A stretch of DNA of 64,000 nt from Selaginella moellendorffii (taxonomy: Eukaryota; Streptophyta; Lycopodiopsida; Selaginellales; Selaginellaceae). The stretch spans positions 272,896 through 336,895 of the forward strand of contig NW_003314285.1 in assembly GCF_000143415.4 (NCBI RefSeq), read 5' to 3'. Of the stretch, positions 9,779 through 24,502 are shown one piece after another; the stretch's first letter is position 1; each line of letters starts with the position of its first letter. The notes below the pieces were generated by a model, which was not told the origin of the DNA, ran no database searches, and saw only the letters and a list, made by a program, of their open reading frames with translations. The position numbers and the translations under genes are program-made.

Positions 9779-10576
9779 TTTCTTTGTACTACAAATTCTA
9801 ATCTCTGTCCTCGCGAAGAACCCCAAAATAAATACCTCGAGAGTATATTCCATCGGGATTAAAATATTTCCCCTAAATGACTTTACCGGAGAGCCCCCCA
9901 AACATACAGCGCGGTAAAATTTTCAAAATGCGGGGGCTGTGCCACGTGGCGGGCGTGACAAGGACAAGGACGCATCCAGGCCGCCCATCTGAGATGTCTC
10001 CAACGGCTGCCTGCGCAAAGATTCCTGGCCGTCGGCTGCTGGCATCCGACGGCCATTATTGCCTCGTCGCGCAGTGTATCTTATTTCTTTTGTTCTTGCC
10101 TAGGTAGAGAATAGGGGAAGGTTTTGCGCGGTGTGGATCTTGGAAGAAACGTGCGCCGCCTCCACAGCGCGGCTCTTGGCGGGATCGAATCCAAGTAAGC
10201 GCTGTGCTTGATTAGATCGTTGCATTGCATCCTTCCATGGCGAGCGCGTTGCATCCCTGAATCGCGAGAGAGGGAGGGCGAATATCATGAATCATAGATC
10301 GTTTCTTGGCGAAATGTCCATTGCGCAAGCACGAGAGATGATCGATCTTGACCTTCTTGCATATTTCAGTGTGGCTGCATGCTATGCGTCCGCGATTTGG
10401 GGTCTCGAAGGAATGAGAATGGTTTCTTAGAGGAGATCATCTTGCATGTCGCGACACGCCATTCGTGGTCCTGTCGTGACGATTTCTCCTCCTGTTTGGA
10501 TTTGTCTTAGATAAGGTTGCTAAAGTTTCTTCTGTGTGATGCATGGCGCAGGGAGATTTTGTCCACTTGGGAGCTC
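9779..10576. other. Divergent intergenic region with a probable 5'UTR intron of the NET gene
   Basis: This lies between the divergent oxygenase and NETWORKED genes. A good donor (GTAAGC at 10195) and an acceptor (GCGCAG ending 10551) suggest an intron of about 357 bp in the 5' leader of the downstream gene. No protein-coding content was recognised and no clear TATA box was seen. Confidence 0.4.
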
Positions 10577-12062
10577 ATGAAGATGGACATTGGGAGCTCT
10601 CAGTCCTGGTGGTGGGAAAGCCATAATCGCCCAAAGCACTCAAAGTGGCTCCAGGAAAACTTGGGAGGTAAGTTTACTCTTTCCTGGGATTCTTCCCGCT
10701 ATGAAGCAACGTGTTTGCTAAAGTTTTGATTTTTTTTTGTTAGCAGATGTTGAGGCGAATGTACAGGCAATGCTGGTTTTGATAGAAGGGGATGCCGACT
10801 CGTTTGCTCAGAGAGCGGAGATGTATTACAAGAAGAGGCCGGATCTCTTGAAAGTGGTGGAGCAGTTCTACAGAGGCTATCGGGCCTTGGCTGAGCGGTA
10901 TGACCAACTTACTGGAAGCATTCGGCAGATACCATCCACAATTCAATCGCAGTACGGGCTTGTCTCTGAGTCCCCGCGATCGTCTCCTTTCGGCAAACAG
11001 AAGAAGCAAGGAAGTGATATTATTAAGGAAACTTCTTCCACTTTGTTTACCGATTCCAATAGCGAGACTGGCGAATGTGACGGCAACGGGGATCACTTTG
11101 ATATTTCTAGCGTGGACGAGAAGTCGGTGGAGCAGGGTCAGGACGGGGAGGAATCCTCGTCGTCCTCATCGTGTTCTGATGGGGAGGCTGATGGTGCAAG
11201 TCTGGCGATTCAGAAGTTACAGGAAGCTTTGGAGAGGTCTCAGGCAGAGAACAAGAGACTCAGCGAGAAGGCCAGGGAGAAGCTGCAGCAACATCGTGAG
11301 ACTGAGAAACGACTGCACGGGTTCAGAGAAGATTTTCTCAGGGTGCAGAAGGAAAACAATACGCTGAAAGCCGAGCTGGAGCAGCTGACGAAGAAGCTGG
11401 AGGGAGAGGTTCAGGAGCTTTGCGCCGAGAAAGAGACTTTGCAACACAACCTCCGGGAGCTGGAGGAGAAGTATTCTTCACTTGACGAGAAGTCATCCCT
11501 GACTTCTTCGTCAATGCAGAAAGAGATTGCCTTCTTACAGGAAGAGAATGGGAAGCTGCAAGTTCTGATGGAGGAGCAAGAGGAAAAGCAGAGAGAACTT
11601 ACAGCTGGTCTGAGGTTTATGAAGGGCACAGCCACGAGTCTGCTGGCCAAGAACAAATCCTTGATCGAACAGGTATTCAGCCTGGCCGAAAACGACGAAG
11701 CCAAGGAACATGCTCTGGTTGAGCAAAGAAACGAAGCATCAAACCTTTCTGATGAAATCCAAAGGCTCAAGTGCTTGGCAGAAGACAGGGAATGGACTGT
11801 GTCAAGTCTAAACTCGAAGGTGGCGGAGATGAACCGGCAGGTGTCTGAGCTAGAGATGGAAAACCAAAGGCAGAGAGATGCCATTGCGGAAAGTGCCGAA
11901 GAGAAGAGGGAAGCAATCAGGCAACTTTGCTTCTCTATTGACCTGCTCAACAATCGAAATCAGTGGCTGGAAGAGTTGGTGTTGTCAGCAAAAGCTAAGA
12001 TCAATGACTACAACGACAAGTTGGCTTTGAGATCTGCCAGGAGAGGCTGTTTTACGTCCTAA
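10577..12062 (+). CDS. NETWORKED/KIP1-like actin-binding protein (NAB domain, coiled coil)
   Basis: Exons 10577-10667 and 10747-12062 give 468 residues. Residues 1-95 form a complete NAB domain (SQSWWWESH..KHSKWLQENL, DADSFAQRAEMYYKKRPDLL, FYRGYRALAERYDQ). The rest is mostly Glu/Lys/Leu-rich coiled coil, ending with KREAIRQLCFSIDLLNN, a C-terminal motif shared by NET proteins. Such proteins link actin filaments to membranes. The acceptor is TAGCAG, a NAGNAG site: using the second AG gives LGDVEANV, which lines up best with the family, while the first AG would add one Ala. Its 3' end has been duplicated downstream at about 13440. Confidence 0.9.
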
Positions 12063-12369
12063 GGTACTCATTTCAAAAATATAAAAAGAGTAACTAATGT
12101 AGTTGTATTTGTTTGTAGTGTGTAAAAGGCTGCTTTGGACTTCAGCAAGCGTCCTTCATATAGACGCTACTACTTGTATGGAGATGCAGCCAAGACAATC
12201 GTTTTGTATTTGAGTGAGGTAATAAAGTTTTATAATGTTCTTTGTAGCGAGTCTCAGCCGAAAGAGTAATTTCATTCCTTTTGCTTGCACACCCAGGCAT
12301 TCGGAATACATCAGGCAAGTATTTTTCCTGCCTCTGTCTTGTATGTTAAATAATGTTCTTAGTTGTCGT

Positions 12370-13210
12370 CCTGCAGTTTGCTCATATACGGTGACTGGAG
12401 TCTGAAGATCCAGAGACGCAAGATTCGAGTTCCATCCGGTGCTCGGGCAGGTCTTCTCCAGGTTCGACTTGAATGATGCATCAATGGTGTCCCACTGTGG
12501 AGACGAGCTCGGAAGTTGGTGCACTGGGCTTGGCCGATGGGAGATCTTGAGTTGAGAGGCCTTGGTTCTGGAAGCTGGTAATGAGCCTCGAGGCAGTGAA
12601 CGATGGTGCGGGGACTGCCGAGTTTGCCGTGCTCTGGCTCGAAGTTGTGCTATCAAGACGGTCCACAACAAGTAATTACCATCAGAAGTTTCCAGAGGCT
12701 CTGAGGTGAATGGAACAGGGAAATAGAGGGGATACATGATCTTGGGACGATCAGACGAGGTAACCCGTAGGATAGATATTCGGGTTCGGAGAACAGCTGG
12801 GACAGAGTCAGGATAGGTACCACAACAACCTTCCTCGCGCTGAGTGCACGCGCCTTTGCTGAAGCTCTCCATCGCGTGCTTGACGTTGTGAATTACATCA
12901 ATGCCTCGTCCTGCTTTCGTTTCTCCACTGGAGCCAACCAGAAGAATCGAAGAAACAAGTCAGGGGACACCTTGACATGCAACTTGCAATCTCAGGAACT
13001 CCAGCTGAAGTGGAGACGGAGAAAGGATGCTGCCATCCTGTTCTCCTTGTTGACAAAGTTTGTGATGGACAATGGAAATGAAGTTGGGACAGGTACTTGA
13101 AGAGCTGAGCTGAGCATTGGCTTCAGCAGCATCGCCGCCATGAACATGACCACACAGCCGCTCGATTATATGCCATTGGACCTGAAACTCCTGGGAAGAG
13201 TTTGAGATGA
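12370..13210 (-). pseudogene. Class III peroxidase pseudogene (copy of the 13807 gene)
   Basis: Sequence matches the intact peroxidase at 13807-14950 along its length ([38 protein letters not shown]) but is broken. About 200 bp of the 3' end of exon 3 are missing after 12385, the HTIGQ region is shortened, and the distal-His segment is frameshifted. No continuous frame is possible. It was produced together with the NET fragment by a tandem duplication. Confidence 0.85.
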
Positions 13211-13439
13211 CAAGTGAGTGAGGTGAGATGAAGTACCTCTGGTTTCTTGGTAATTGAAAGTCCATCTTTGGAGTCACAAACGCCTTGAAAGCGCAATGAC
13301 TGGGACAAAGAGAGAGCGTAGGGGCTATGAAGTTGAAAGCCTAGGAGGTTGGAAAGAAGTGTGGAGATGTCCAGATATTATCTTTCTTGTGTTACCGCAA
13401 GGTTGGAGGCCTGGAAAAACAAGTAGCAGACAGCCTGAA

Positions 13440-13700
13440 GATTGTAAATTACATGTTTAAGGCATTTGCAGAGAGTGCCAAAGAGAAGAAAGAAGCAATC
13501 AAGCAACTTATGAACCTGCTCGACAATCTAAATCGAGGAGCTGGTGCTGCCAGCAAAACCAAGATCAATGAAGCTGGATGTGAGATCTGCCAGGAGTCCA
13601 ATCTCAATAACTTCAAAAGAATAACGGATATAATTGTATCTGTTTGCCTTGACGAGTTTTGTATTTGAGTGAGGTAAAAGAAAGCTCGTTGTTGAGCCGA
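13440..13700 (+). pseudogene. Duplicated 3' fragment of the NETWORKED gene
   Basis: The predicted peptide ESAKEKKEAIKQLMNLLDN..SKTKINE corresponds to ESAEEKREAIRQLCFSIDLLNN..AKAKIND at the end of the NET protein (about 11890-12010). The similarity continues into the 3' flank (TTTTGTATTTGAGTGAGGTAA in both). It lacks the NAB domain and most of the coiled coil, so it is a remnant. Confidence 0.8.
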
Positions 13701-13806
13701 AAGTGTTATTGAGTTCTTACTTTCAGGTACACAGGCTACACCCAGGCGCAAACTTGGAAATACATCACGCGAGTAACTAGTATTTTCCTGCCTTCTGTCC
13801 ATGTTC

Positions 13807-14950
<1,144 letters not shown>

Positions 14951-15066
14951 CGGACCCGGACCTCCTGAAAAGAGTTTGGAATGACAAGCGAGCGAAGCGA
15001 GACGATCGTTTCCTTTTTTTCTTTCTTCGCTCAAACGCTTGTATATGCCTGACAGGGATGCGGCTT

Positions 15067-15077
15067 GATATATAACA
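15067..15077 (-). promoter_or_regulatory. TATA-like element for Prx-B
   Basis: Read on the minus strand the sequence is GTTATATATCA, about 120 bp upstream of the Prx-B start codon. Distance and sequence suit a plant TATA box with a leader of about 90 nt. No other promoter element was recognised. Confidence 0.4.
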
Positions 15078-16367
15078 CCAGAGGATGTAAGAACATGTCA
15101 ATATGTCGGCTTTGGAACCTTCTCTACTACAAACGCGTGTGGGTCTCACTCTGTGGGCCGGCTGGACGACCTTTTGCTACTCCTGCTTTAAAATACTAGG
15201 AGATCTTCGTTTTTACCAAGAGAGACTAGACTGATGTCCGAGAGTTTTAGCACGATCAAGACTTTGACTTGCTGGCGATTGTTTGGAGGAGTTTGAAGAT
15301 GATATCACAGCTTGGAAGAATAAGATGATATCACGGTGTTCCGTTTGATAACAGATATTTTAACAATGGAAAGTCCAATTCTTCTAGTTTGATAACAGAT
15401 ATTTTAACAATTGAAAAATCCAGACGTATGATTGATTGTAACACTTCATAAATTCAAGGGTGTTGTATACAACACTGCCTCTCACAAATCTCTAGACCAG
15501 ACGTGAAAATATTACCAACCAGGAACATCCCACCTAGAAGGAAAAACATCCAGAAAAGAATTTGTTAAATTGGGAAATAGTGTAAACTTTAAACGAAAAA
15601 TACAAAGCGGTGTGACACTGATCGAAGCAAAAACCAATCCCAATCGCCCACAAAAGATTGACGAGCGAGCGTTTTTTGGAGCTTTTGCGCTAACCGCGTG
15701 GACTGGCATGAATCCGTTAAATGAGACTGAATCCTATCTCTTACTGTTCCCGATTACTTCCTGTTTCTTGCTGGTGACTTGTCCAAATTCCGTGCGATGG
15801 AAGTGAGCTGCCCCGATTGTCAAATGCGATCATGCTGTCCGTTTACAAAACACAGATGAAAACGATTGAGCAGGACTTGGAGCCGCCATTTTTACTTTGA
15901 GAATTTGTAACTAGGTGCAATTATGAGCAACCTATTCAAAGTCAATTGGCTGCAGCCGCGATCGATTGACGAGAAGATTAAAAACTAAACACGACTTTAA
16001 AACATCATCCCAAGCTCTTTGTTACGTCGCAACAACGAATTCTACCATTCGGACTTGTGCAACTTTTAGATGCTTGAAGAGATTCTTTGTTCTGGAAAAA
16101 ATCTAAGAACATCAATCGAAGAGTTCCAAGTTCTTCGAACAACGAATTCTTGTGGCAATCAATGAATCGAGAGTTCCGTAACAAGGAATTCTACTTGGAT
16201 TTGTGTGTTATTGGCATGTTTTAAATGCTTCAAGAGATTTTTCGACTAGTTTAGTAGAATTCTATAGAACAGTTCCAAGCTCTTTTTGTTACGTCGCAAC
16301 AAGGAATTCTTCCAATTGGATTTGGTATGTTTTTGGCATCTTTTAGATGCTTCAAGAGATGACTATA
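15078..16367. other. Intergenic region between peroxidases B and C
   Basis: About 1.3 kb without a credible gene; short frames near 15512-15806 have no recognisable product. It holds two repeat sets. A direct repeat of TTTGATAACAGATATTTTAACAAT occurs at about 15346-15370 and 15389-15413, and a diverged repeat array lies at 16009-16357. Confidence 0.55.
16009..16357. repeat. Three diverged direct repeats downstream of Prx-C
   Basis: Three copies of a unit of about 110-130 bp share GTTACGTCGCAACAAsGAATTCT, then TTGGATTTG, then TTTTAGATGCTTCAAGAGAT. They start near 16020, 16140 and 16275. They end immediately at the 3' side of the Prx-C stop codon. Confidence 0.65.
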
Positions 16368-17535
<1,168 letters not shown>

Positions 17536-17686
17536 TGCTCGGAAAACGCAAAAACCTCTAGAGCAAAGATGATCCAAAAACTGTAACTGTTCTTCTTCTT
17601 CAAAAGATCTAAGAAAGAACTATGGATTGAGATGATTGCTTGCTTCGGAATTGGAACTCTGGACTCCACAGTCGCTTACGCATCCA

Positions 17687-17693
17687 TTATATA
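17687..17693 (-). promoter_or_regulatory. TATA-like element for Prx-C
   Basis: The minus strand reads AGTATATAATGG about 155 bp upstream of the start codon of Prx-C, a plausible TATA box. It sits in the divergent region shared with the PPR gene at 18248. Confidence 0.4.
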
Positions 17694-18059
17694 CTACGAA
17701 CGCCGCTCGGTTTTTGCTTGGAAGACGTATAGTCGGTTGATAGCCCAGAAGTTTCTCTTCAGACCACCCACGAGTCCTTTGGCCAAACGTGTGTGGGACA
17801 CACTAACACTCGTACAGCTCTAATTGTTTTGCCGCGCCGTTTGACCCAATAGCTCCAAGAGCACGACAAATTTTCGGTTGCGTGATCACGATCGAGAAGG
17901 AGATCAAAGTGAAAGCCACGCTTTCGGATCATGAAGACCACCTCTATCTCTCACTCTTTCTTTCTCTTTCACGTCTCACGGGATGATAACAAACAAGATC
18001 AAATCAATCACAGCTGTCATTCCGGGGCCCTCCTTGCCTGGTGAGCAAAACATCGCTTT

Positions 18060-18124
18060 AGAGCGTCTTTAAGATCTTACGTGAATGGAAGCTCTCATGG
18101 TACGTAAGACCTCAAAGATGCTCT
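18060..18124. repeat. 65-bp stem-loop (possible MITE or small-RNA hairpin)
   Basis: Arms of 23 bp (18060-18082 and 18102-18124) pair with three mismatches, around AGAGC.TCTTT and CTTACGT, with a 19-nt loop. The remaining sequence between Prx-C and the PPR gene (17536-18247) shows no gene. Confidence 0.7.
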
Positions 18125-18247
18125 AGCTTGAATCTAAACGATTTGATGGATGGAAACTTCTACCCTCGCCATAACTAACACGGTCAACGCCGTCGCCGCC
18201 ATGGTTGGACTACCGTTGAATCTTGTTTATCTTTTCGTCTTGGCGAG

Positions 18248-20200
18248 ATGGTGTCAACGATGAGAGCGTGTGAAGTTGGGGCCAGCCTCGATCACGCATC
18301 ATGCGTGGAGCTCGTAAATTCTTGCAGCAACCTCTCCATGGTACGCTTTGCCCACTCCAAAGTCCGCCACCTCCTTGGCAGCCACATTTACCTCTCAAAC
18401 AGGCTCCTCGAAATGTATGGAAAATGCGGCAGTGTTCACGAAGCCCGCCACGTTTTCAACACCATTTCCACAGGGAATATCTACACTTGGTCTCTCATGC
18501 TATCAGCATATGCCCGAAACGGGCATATTGAGGACGCCAAACAGATATTCGATGCCATGCCGCAGAGGGATCTCGTGGCGTGGACTACGCTCCTTGTGGC
18601 ATATACCCAAAGAGGGTATTTGCAAGACGCCGAGAAGGTGTTTGATTCTATGCCCGAGCTGGACCTCGTTACGTGGAATGCCATGCTGACGGGGAATGCC
18701 CACAATGGGCACTTGCAAGGCGCCGTGCTGGTATTTCAAAGCATGCGCGAGAAGAACCTTGTGTCGTACAATGCTATGCTGGCGGCGTACGGACAGAACG
18801 GGAATCTCTGTCAGGCAAGGAGGATATTTGAAGAGATGCCAAACCGCGACCTTGTTTCATGGAACACAATGCTAGCGGCATGCGCTCAAAGCGGGGATTT
18901 GGAATCTGCGAAGATAGTATTTGACTCTATGAAGGAAAGAAATCTAGTTTCCTGGACAACAATTCTTGCGGCATATGCCCAAAATGGGCATCTGCAAGAT
19001 GCCATGAAACTCTTTGATCGTATGAAGGAGCACGATCTCATCGCCTCCAACGCAATGCTCTCTGGGTTTGCACTTAACGGCCAGCTCCAACAGGCTAGAG
19101 GAATATTTAATCAGATGGGCGAGCGCAACGTTGTGTCCTGGAATGCCATGCTGACTGCGTGTGTGCGAAATGGTGACATGGGAGAGGCAAAGCGGATATT
19201 TGATCGAATGGAGGTACGAACGCTAGTGTCGTGGAATGCCATGCTGGCTGCATATGTTCAGGCAGGACAGTTACCCAAAGCCAAAGAGCTCTTTCAGCAA
19301 ATGCCCGACAGGGATCTCATCTCGTGGAACGCCATTCTCTCCATGCACGCGTGGAATGGTGACGTCGAAAGAGCAAGGGAGGTGTACGAAAGCCTCCACG
19401 AGAAGGACATTGTCTCGTGTACGGCGATGCTCAGTGTGTATGCCCAGAACGGGCATCTGGAGGAATCTAAGCAGATATTTGACGGGATACCCGAGTGGGA
19501 CTTGGTATCATGGAATGCGATGCTGTCCTCGTATTCCCAAAACGGATATCTTCAAGATGCAAAGTTCATGTTTGACGAAATTCCTCAAAAGGATCTCGTT
19601 TCCTGCAATGCTTTGTTAGCGGCATATGCCCAAAATGGGCATCTTCTGGAAGCTAGGCGTGTATTTAGCTGGATGATCGAAAGAGACATTGTTTCGTGGA
19701 ACACTTTGCTTGCTGGATATGCCCAGAACGGACATTCTTCCGAGGCACTGGATTTGTTTGCCTCGATGAAAATGAGCGAGATTCCTGATGAGATTGCTTT
19801 CACTTGCGCCTTGGTTGCCGCTAGTCATGCTGGAGTGGTCTATCCGGGTTGGTCTCTCTTTATCGCTATGAGAATGGACTATGGATTGATACCAAGCAAG
19901 CAGCACTACTGCTGCTTGATTGATCTCCTCTCGAGGGCGAGGTATCTGGACGAGGCCGAAGATCTTATCACTCGCATGCCTTTTGTTCCAGACGTTTACG
20001 ACTGGACGTGCATTCTGGCCTCTTGTATCGATCGGAAAGACGCTGAAAGGGGCGCTCGTGTGAGTGAAAGAGTTCTAAGTCTGGATCCCCAAAATGCCGC
20101 AGCGTTTGTTTTGCTGGCAAACTCTTTCTCGTTTGATGAGACAAAACACCACTTGCAGAATGCACTTAGGAGGTGGAAGCTTTCTCCTCGAAAGTTCTAA
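18248..20200 (+). CDS. PPR protein, PLS/SS type, intronless
   Basis: 650 codons without introns. After a short N-terminus come at least 15 PPR motifs, nearly all 31 residues long, of the pattern AYAQNGHLQDAxxxFDxMPxRDLVSWNAML, which fits the SS-type repeats common in lycophyte editing factors. The end (CLIDLLSRARYLDEAEDLI, DVYDWTCILASC, AAAFVLLAN) is an E1/E2-like region. It stops without a DYW domain, so if it acts in C-to-U editing it would need a deaminase partner. A cleavable presequence is not obvious. Organelle RNA binding is inferred from family. Confidence 0.92.
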   Translation: MVSTMRACEVGASLDHASCVELVNSCSNLSMVRFAHSKVRHLLGSHIYLSNRLLEMYGKCGSVHEARHVFNTISTGNIYTWSLMLSAYARNGHIEDAKQIFDAMPQRDLVAWTTLLVAYTQRGYLQDAEKVFDSMPELDLVTWNAMLTGNAHNGHLQGAVLVFQSMREKNLVSYNAMLAAYGQNGNLCQARRIFEEMPNRDLVSWNTMLAACAQSGDLESAKIVFDSMKERNLVSWTTILAAYAQNGHLQDAMKLFDRMKEHDLIASNAMLSGFALNGQLQQARGIFNQMGERNVVSWNAMLTACVRNGDMGEAKRIFDRMEVRTLVSWNAMLAAYVQAGQLPKAKELFQQMPDRDLISWNAILSMHAWNGDVERAREVYESLHEKDIVSCTAMLSVYAQNGHLEESKQIFDGIPEWDLVSWNAMLSSYSQNGYLQDAKFMFDEIPQKDLVSCNALLAAYAQNGHLLEARRVFSWMIERDIVSWNTLLAGYAQNGHSSEALDLFASMKMSEIPDEIAFTCALVAASHAGVVYPGWSLFIAMRMDYGLIPSKQHYCCLIDLLSRARYLDEAEDLITRMPFVPDVYDWTCILASCIDRKDAERGARVSERVLSLDPQNAAAFVLLANSFSFDETKHHLQNALRRWKLSPRKF

Positions 20201-21764
<1,564 letters not shown>

Positions 21765-21829
21765 CTTGAGAAAAAGTATACTTGATAAACACCTTGGAAC
21801 CAAGGGATAATTTTTATATATTGAAAAAA

Positions 21830-22790
21830 TTTGCCACAGTATTTACGGATCTGTCCATTTGGAGCCAAGAGTGGCTTGAGGTTTCCCATATTGATCATTC
21901 CAGTCGCAAAGTCCTGGAAAACAACGCTTGAGCCATGGCATAAGTGTGCACCAGCTGTGCAACTGTCACAGTGTCTGGTCAGAGTGGAACGATCCGCTGA
22001 AATTTATCAAGTTTTTGTAGTAGTTGTTGTCAGACACCACTGGAGTTTGCAAATCTAGAGGAGAAAGGTTTGTGTCACCACCACTGTTGGGACACTGGCT
22101 CCTGAGCGATTGGTTGTAGTAAGGGTTCATAGAATCTGGCGAAGAGCTCGCGATGGAGCATTGAAGGTCCCACATTGGCCTTGGCCGATGGTGTGAGATC
22201 CCAAGAGAGCGACTAGATCTTGCACAGAGAGGCCACGGCTTTGAAAGTTGGCGACGAGCATGGAAACATTGAAGAAGAAAGGTGGAAGTTCTACGTTTGC
22301 AGCCGTCTGGCTGTCTCGCCGGCCAAAGGTAACGGTCCATGTTGGTCCATTCAGCTGGTCAATGTTCATCCTAAGTGGTATAATTATTGTCATTACCACA
22401 GCCGACCGACGTGCACGATCATATCAGCACATGAGACAGTGTTTAAAGTCTTTATGTTTTCAATCACGTTGTATCCTCGCAAGGAGTTTATGTTTGGGAA
22501 AGCAAACTGCTCATTCTTTGAGCCATTCAGCATAATGGATGCATCACATCCCTGCAAATTATTCTTAATTTTCCTGCTTAATAGAAAGGGGAAAGCTTTT
22601 CTTACATTCACATGACAGTCGTGAAAGAAGAGTCGAACTAAAGATGCACACATTTGTGGCTCGCTTGCCACAAACTGCAGCTTGGACAATTCCTGTGAGA
22701 TTTGAACAAGAACGTTGGGCTCAAGTTTGCAAGCGCATGGCCAGACATTGCAAACAAAAGAAAGATGCTAATCATGATGCTTGAAGCCAT
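21830..22790 (-). pseudogene. Class III peroxidase pseudogene (copy of Prx-G)
   Basis: Most of the Prx-G gene is present in the same orientation (MASSI..LLFAMSGHAL, FFHDCHVN, RGYNVIENIK, QLNGPTWTVTFGRRD, DLQTPVVSDNNYYKN). Small deletions break every exon. Exon 1 lacks bases after SPTF, exon 2 lost the segment coding for LVEAKCPN, and exon 3 lost 17 bp before the CHTYAM-like region as well as bases in the segment before the proximal His. No reading frame survives. Confidence 0.9.
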
Positions 22791-22994
22791 TCTTAGTGAT
22801 AATCAAAATATGCAAGTTTATTATGGATTTGGCCTTTCTTTATATACAAGGGAGCTGATCAAGACAATTAAGTGAAACTCTTGACGCAAGCAATATTGAC
22901 TTTCAGAGTTGAGAAAATGATAATTAAGATTAGCTTGTGACGCTAATTGTGGGTGGGTTGGCAGAAAAAATATCGGAATTCTTTGCGTGGGTGT

Positions 22995-23400
22995 TAGAAA
23001 TCAGATTCGGAAAATATGGCTCTCTCCAGGCAGACCCAGTGCGCCAACTTGAAGGCTCGGCTCTACAGGCCCTTCCAAAGCGGTGACCAGACGTTGCAAA
23101 GCTCGTGCGTGGGCAGCAATGGCGACACCAATCTCTCGCCGCTCGACATCCAGACGCCCACCAGCTTTGACAATCGCTACTTTAGGAACTTGCATAACCG
23201 GAGAGGGTTGCTCTTCTCGCTCTTTTCCGGGGACCAGTTCAGCAGGAGGAATCTTGCCAAATCATAGGCTTCGAGCCAGAGCACCTTCTTCCAGTACTTT
23301 GGTAATGCAATGGTAAGGATGGGTAATATCAACGTGTTGACTGGATCCAATGGAGAGATTCGAAGAAGTATCTTGATAAATACCTTGGAACCAAGGGATA
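22995..23400 (+). pseudogene. Truncated peroxidase copy (exon 3 of Prx-D)
   Basis: Only the second half of exon 3 is present, starting at QTQCANLKARLYRPFQSGDQ and continuing through [26 protein letters not shown]. Relative to Prx-D it has internal deletions (loss of the stretch before the first QSSC, loss of SDQT) and a premature stop at 23265-23267. Similarity continues into the 3' flank (ATACCTTGGAACCAAGGGATAA). Confidence 0.9.
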
Positions 23401-23424
23401 ATAATTTTTATTTATTGAAAAAAT

Positions 23425-24502
23425 CTAGTTCACTTTGCCACAGTATTTACGGATCTGTCCATTTGGAGCTAAGAGCGGCTTGAGGTTTCCCATATTGATC
23501 ATTCCAGTCGCAAAGTCCTGGAAAAATCGTGCTTGATTCATGGCATAAGTGTGCACCAGCTGCGCAACCGTCCAATCGCCACCACTCCACAGTGTCTGGT
23601 CAGAGTGGAACAATCCACTGAAATTTATCAAGTTCTTGTAATACTTGTTGTCAAACACCACTGGAGTTTGCAAATCTAGAGGAGAAAGGTTTGAGTCACC
23701 ACCACTGCTAGGACACTGGCTCCTGAGCGACTGATTGTAGTAAGGGTTCATGTAATCTGGCGAAGAGCTCAGTGATGGACCATAAAGGCGAGACTTGAAG
23801 TTCCCACATTGGCCTTGGCCAATGGTGTGAGATCCTGAGAGAGCGACTAGATCTTGCACGGAGAGACCATGGCTTTGAAAGTTAGCGATGAGCCTGGAAA
23901 CATTGAGGAAGAAAGGTGGAAGTTCTACGTTTGCAGCCGTCTGGTTTGCCGTGAGGCTGTCTCGCCGGCCAAAGGTAACGGTCCATGTTGGTCCATTCAG
24001 CTGGTCAATACAGAATTAGTTCTACTTAATGGTATAATTACTGTCATTACCGCCATGACGCACTCTCTAGCGACGATCACAATGATATCAGCGCATGAGA
24101 CAGTGTTTGGGCATTTCGCCTCCACCAAAGCCTTGATGTTTTCGATCACGTTGTATCCTCGCAAAGAGTTTATGTTTGGGAAAGCAAACTGCTCATTGTT
24201 TGAGCCATTCAGCATGATGGATGCATCACATCCCTGCAATTGTAGGCATGCTTAATTTTCCTGCTTAATCGAAAGGTGAAAGCTTTTCTTACATTCACAT
24301 GGCAGTCGTGAAAGAAGAGTCGAACTAAAGATGCACACATTCGTGGCTCGCTTGCCACAACCTGTTGCACTGCGGCTCGAACGATTCCTGTGAGATTTGG
24401 GCATGTCGAGCTGTAAAACGTTGGGCTCAAGCTTGCAAGTGCATGGCCAGACATTGCAAACAAAAGAAAGATGCTAATCATGCTTACAATGCTTGAAGCC
24501 AT
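23425..24502 (-). CDS. Class III (secretory) peroxidase, Prx-G
   Basis: Exons 24293-24502, 24051-24233 and 23425-24000 give 322 residues (70+61+191) with an open frame throughout. A signal peptide (SIFLLFAMSGHALA) precedes [13 protein letters not shown]. The distal pocket reads RLFFHDCHVNGCD: the catalytic Arg and His are kept, but the usual CFVN is CHVN. The proximal His is in ALSGSHTIGQGQC. TATATAAA on the minus strand at 24548-24555 is a good TATA box. It is a distinct lineage from Prx-B/C/D, with relatives in the pseudogene at 21830 and the fragment at 52410. Confidence 0.93.

Noticed and set aside
18490-19740. Regularly spaced palindromes considered as a CRISPR array
   Set aside because: The spacing follows the 93-bp PPR repeat, the sequence between is coding, and the genome is eukaryotic.
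22127-22689. Frames in the pseudogene at 21830 as a functional peroxidase
   Set aside because: Deletions in every exon, including loss of frame before the distal His region and a 17-bp deletion in exon 3.
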